Shown here: positions 14,765 to 17,225 of the stretch, in pieces
Numbering within the stretch: the stretch's first letter is position 1
How the letters are laid out: the number at the start of each line of letters is the position of its first letter
From: Bacillota bacterium
GTDB lineage: Bacteria > Bacillota > Clostridia > Christensenellales > CAG-138
Length of the DNA: 17,225 bases
Reading direction: 5' to 3'
Assembly (NCBI GenBank): GCA_023461495.1
Contig: JAEYLA010000028.1
Location: 1 to 17,225 of the forward strand
The notes under the pieces: model-generated
The model's input: only the letters and a program-made list of their open reading frames with translations
Database searches by the model: none
Told to the model about the DNA's origin: nothing
Translations under genes and position numbers: made by a program

Positions 14765-15874
14765 ATGGAACGCAGCAAAAAAGCGAAAGCAGGACGCATG
14801 GATTTTGGCATCCTGATTGTGGTGCTTATGTTGTGCGCCATCGGTCTGGTGATGGTATTCTCTGCAAGCTATTACTCCGCGCAGGAAAAACTGGGCGACT
14901 CGCTCTACTATGTGCGCAAGCAGGCAATTTATCTTGTGCTGGCGATTCCCGTGATGCTGCTGCTGACAAGGGTAGATTACCACGTGCTTGATAAGCTCAA
15001 GACGCCCATTTTGCTCGTTTGCGTCATTTTGCTCGTTGCGGTGCTGCTGTTTGGCAGCGAATACAATGGCGGGAAGCGCTGGCTTTCCATCGCCGGGCAG
15101 AGCATACAGCCTTCCGAGATTGCGAAGTTCGGTATGATGATCTATATGGGCGCGTTTATGTCCAACCGCCAGCATTTGATGAAGGATTTCATCAAAGGGC
15201 TGTTGCCCATGCTGCTGGTACTCGGGCTGATCTGCGGGCTTATTATGCTCCAGCCCAATATGTCCATGTCTGTCATCATCGGTATGATGGGGATTGCCAT
15301 GCTCTATGTGGGCGGGGCGGATTTTAAGTACATTGCGCTGATGATGCTTGCGGGTGTGGGGCTGTTCGTACTGTTCGCCGTTATTGAGCCTTACCGTCTT
15401 GCGCGGCTTGTCAGCTTTACCGATCCATGGGAGGATGCCGCCGGCAAAGGCTATCAGCTCATCCAGTCCCTCTACGCTTTGGGCGCCGGCGGATTGTTTG
15501 GGCAGGGATTGAGCAACAGCCGGCAGAAGCTTCTTTACCTGACGTTTGGCGAAAGTGATTTTGTATATTCCATCGTCGGGGAGGAGCTTGGTTTTATCGG
15601 CGCTGCGGTGGTGCTGCTGATGTACCTGTTCATTGTCTACCGCGGCATCCGCGTGGCGTTAAAATGCAAGGACCGCTTCGGCAGCCTTCTCGCCGCGGGG
15701 ATTACCATCGTATTTGCGCTCCAGGTTGCGGTCAACGTAGGCGTTGTGACGGGCGTTATGCCTACAACCGGGCAGGCGATGCCGTTTATCAGCGCGGGAG
15801 GCAGTTCCCTGCTGATTTTTATGAGCGCAATGGGCGTATTGCTAAACATTTCCCGCCATACGTCCGAATTATAA
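14765..15874 (+). CDS. ftsW: SEDS glycosyltransferase FtsW/SpoVE
   Basis: Polytopic membrane glycosyltransferase that polymerises lipid II at the septum with its partner class B PBP. The 369-residue product has about ten membrane segments and the SEDS motifs GKRWL (103-107), QPSE (115-118), a LQPN variant (162-165) where many members have QPD, ESDFVYSIVGEELGFIG (263-279) with the conserved acidic Asp265, and PTTGQAMPFISAGGSS (333-348). I chose ATG 14765 because GGGGAGGAA (14745-14753) precedes it by 11 bases. An in-frame ATG at 14708 would add 19 residues but has no clear ribosome site and would bury this one. Position after murD matches spoVE/ftsW in Bacillus; the sporulation paralogue cannot be distinguished. 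murG does not follow directly. Confidence 0.95.
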   Translation: MERSKKAKAGRMDFGILIVVLMLCAIGLVMVFSASYYSAQEKLGDSLYYVRKQAIYLVLAIPVMLLLTRVDYHVLDKLKTPILLVCVILLVAVLLFGSEYNGGKRWLSIAGQSIQPSEIAKFGMMIYMGAFMSNRQHLMKDFIKGLLPMLLVLGLICGLIMLQPNMSMSVIIGMMGIAMLYVGGADFKYIALMMLAGVGLFVLFAVIEPYRLARLVSFTDPWEDAAGKGYQLIQSLYALGAGGLFGQGLSNSRQKLLYLTFGESDFVYSIVGEELGFIGAAVVLLMYLFIVYRGIRVALKCKDRFGSLLAAGITIVFALQVAVNVGVVTGVMPTTGQAMPFISAGGSSLLIFMSAMGVLLNISRHTSEL

Positions 15875-15910
15875 GATACAGGCCAAGCGAAGAAAAACAA
15901 GGGACACGGG

Positions 15911-15939
15911 GCCCGGGATGGTGAACGGGCACATTTTTT
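15911..15939 (+). terminator. Weak terminator-like hairpin between ftsW and murA
   Basis: GCCCG (15911-15915) and CGGGC (15926-15930) form a 5-bp G+C stem with a 10-nt loop, followed after three bases by six T (15934-15939). The short stem and the offset T run make it weak. It could cause partial termination so that murA is expressed at a different level from ftsW. Confidence 0.35.
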
Positions 15940-15942
15940 CAA

Positions 15943-15980
15943 CCGGATGCATAAGATGAAATTGTTCGCGAGCCATCCGG
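15943..15980 (+). promoter_or_regulatory. Inverted repeat covering part of the murA ribosome-binding site
   Basis: CCGGATG (15943-15949) and CATCCGG (15974-15980) are perfect 7-bp complements with a 24-nt loop. The right arm includes the first two G of the murA Shine-Dalgarno GGAGG (15979-15983). If folded, it would partly hide the ribosome site. Function is inference; the arms are long enough to notice but short enough to occur by chance. Confidence 0.4.
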
Positions 15981-15993
15981 AGGTGAAAAGTTG

Positions 15994-17225
15994 ATGTCCC
16001 GAATCATCGTGGTGGGCGGGTCGCCGCTTTCTGGCGAGCTGTATACGCCGGGCGCTAAGAATGCCGCTTTGCCCATTTTGGCAGCGACGCTTTTGGCGCA
16101 GCACCCGGTCCGTCTCATTGATTGTCCGCGCCTGAGCGACGTTTATAATATGATAGAACTGCTGCGCGCTTTGGGCTGCGCCGTCTCCTGGGAGGGAGAC
16201 GCGCTTACCATTGACCCGCGCGATGCGCAGTGCCATGAGCTGCCGGAGCATCTGTCGAAATCCCTGCGCTCCTCCATCTTTTTGCTGGGGCCCATGGTGG
16301 CGAAATTCGGCCGCGCCATTGCGACATTCCCGGGCGGGTGCGATATCGGCGTAAGGCCCATTGACCTTCATATCGCTTCGCTGAGCGCGTTGGGGGTCAA
16401 AATTGAGGAATCCTTCGGAACCATCCACTGCGTGGGCGGTACTCTGTTTGGAACGCACATTCATCTGGATTATCCCAGCGTGGGCGCTACGGAAAACGCC
16501 ATGATGGCGGCCGTTTCCGCGCGGGGGGAAACCGTGATACAGAATGCCGCGCGGGAGCCGGAAATCGTAGATTTGCAGAATTTTCTGTGTGCGCTTGGAT
16601 TTTCGGTGCGCGGAGCGGGAAGCTCTGCCGTTTCGATTACGGGCGGGTGCAATCCGCGGCCTGTGGAGCACCGCATTATGGCAGACCGTATCGTAGCGGG
16701 GACGTATTTGTGTGGCGCCGCCATTACGGGCGGAGACGTCTGCATGAAAAATATTGCGCCTGAATACCTTGGGAGCGTGATTAACAAGCTCAAGGAAGCG
16801 GGATGCGAGATCAGAAGCGGTGAAGATTATCTGCGCGTCATCGGCCCCAAACGTCCAAGGGAACTCAAGCGTGTGGAGACGCTGCCGCATCCGGGATTTC
16901 CCACCGATATGCAGGCGCAGATATTTGCCCTCTGCACGGTGGCGGACGGTACCTCCATGGTCGTGGAGAATGTATTTGAAAGCCGTTTTAAGCATGCTTC
17001 GGAGCTTGCGCGCATGGGTGCGGAAACCAGCGTCAACGGGCGCATTGCGGTCATCCGCGGCGTGAAGCGCCTTACTGGGGCAAATGTGGACGCAAGAGAT
17101 TTGCGCGGAGGGGCGGCGCTGATATTGGCAGGCCTTCGCGCGCAAGGAGAAACGGTGGTGCATGGCGCGGAGCATGTGGACCGTGGATATGAACAAATAG
17201 AGCGGGATCTTTTGGCGCTGGGCGC
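15994..17225 (+). CDS. murA: UDP-N-acetylglucosamine 1-carboxyvinyltransferase MurA, 3' end outside window
   Basis: Cytoplasmic enzyme for the first committed step of peptidoglycan synthesis, transferring enolpyruvate from PEP to UDP-GlcNAc. The frame runs open to the window end; 410 residues are visible of a usual 415-430. Recognisable are PGAKNAALPI with Lys22-Asn23, the catalytic loop PGGCDIGVRP with Cys116 (the fosfomycin target, so a sensitive-type site), GATENAMMAA, GFPTDMQAQ near the catalytic aspartate region, and LRGGAALILAGL near the end. GGAGG at 15979-15983 precedes ATG 15994. murA directly follows ftsW, where Bacillus has murG. A possible hairpin covers its ribosome site. Confidence 0.96.
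   Translation, partial: MSRIIVVGGSPLSGELYTPGAKNAALPILAATLLAQHPVRLIDCPRLSDVYNMIELLRALGCAVSWEGDALTIDPRDAQCHELPEHLSKSLRSSIFLLGPMVAKFGRAIATFPGGCDIGVRPIDLHIASLSALGVKIEESFGTIHCVGGTLFGTHIHLDYPSVGATENAMMAAVSARGETVIQNAAREPEIVDLQNFLCALGFSVRGAGSSAVSITGGCNPRPVEHRIMADRIVAGTYLCGAAITGGDVCMKNIAPEYLGSVINKLKEAGCEIRSGEDYLRVIGPKRPRELKRVETLPHPGFPTDMQAQIFALCTVADGTSMVVENVFESRFKHASELARMGAETSVNGRIAVIRGVKRLTGANVDARDLRGGAALILAGLRAQGETVVHGAEHVDRGYEQIERDLLALG

Noticed and set aside
15637..17196. A 519-codon open frame on the minus strand across ftsW and murA
   Set aside because: It is antisense to two well-conserved genes, has an atypical Arg/His-rich composition and no recognisable motif; its length follows from codon use on the + strand.
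1..17225. Defence systems, CRISPR, phage, insertion sequences, tRNA or rRNA genes
   Set aside because: No direct-repeat array, transposase or integrase frame, or RNA gene signature was seen; all long supported frames are housekeeping or cell-wall genes.

Overview
The window reads as a chromosomal segment from a Gram-positive anaerobe of the Bacillota (Clostridia-like), with G+C in the mid-50s percent by eye. Every gene I can support lies on the + strand. Three things point to this assignment: the lonB-lonA-ysxC order known from Bacillus and clostridia, good Shine-Dalgarno sites with ATGA stop/start overlaps, and a dcw (division and cell wall) cluster of Firmicute type with a PASTA-bearing class B PBP. 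LonB, which is forespore-expressed in Bacillus subtilis, suggests an endospore-forming lineage. The DNPR motif in MurE predicts meso-diaminopimelate peptidoglycan. I cannot name the genus from the sequence alone.

Layout. Positions 1-4375 hold the proteolysis/ribosome-assembly block: the 3' part of lonB, then lon with its own strong promoter, then engB (ysxC) overlapping lon by 4 bp. Positions 4376-5810 hold two single genes between this block and the dcw cluster. One is an uncharacterised double zinc-ribbon protein with an acidic tail, behind a near-consensus promoter and a structured leader. The other is a calcineurin-like metallophosphoesterase, closed by a strong intrinsic terminator.

Positions 5811-17225 hold the dcw cluster: mraZ, rsmH, an ftsL-like gene, a class B PBP with two PASTA domains, murE, mraY, murD, ftsW and a murA cut by the window end. 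mraZ is preceded by 10-bp-spaced repeats that fit MraZ operator boxes. A second promoter with a roughly 160-nt leader precedes murE. A 337-bp gap between mraY and murD is filled with small palindromes that look like an interspersed repeat.

How the genes work together: MurA starts UDP-MurNAc synthesis, MurD and MurE add D-Glu and (predicted) meso-DAP, and MraY transfers the finished precursor to undecaprenyl phosphate. FtsW polymerises and the PBP cross-links at the septum, with the FtsL-like protein as scaffold. MraZ is the likely autoregulator and RsmH a 16S rRNA methyltransferase. murF is absent from its usual place between murE and mraY, and murG is absent between ftsW and murA. Both must lie elsewhere or downstream. 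I saw no RNA gene, CRISPR array, insertion sequence, phage gene or defence system, and no clearly new system. The most open items are the zinc-ribbon gene, the regulatory leaders and the palindromic intergenic repeat.
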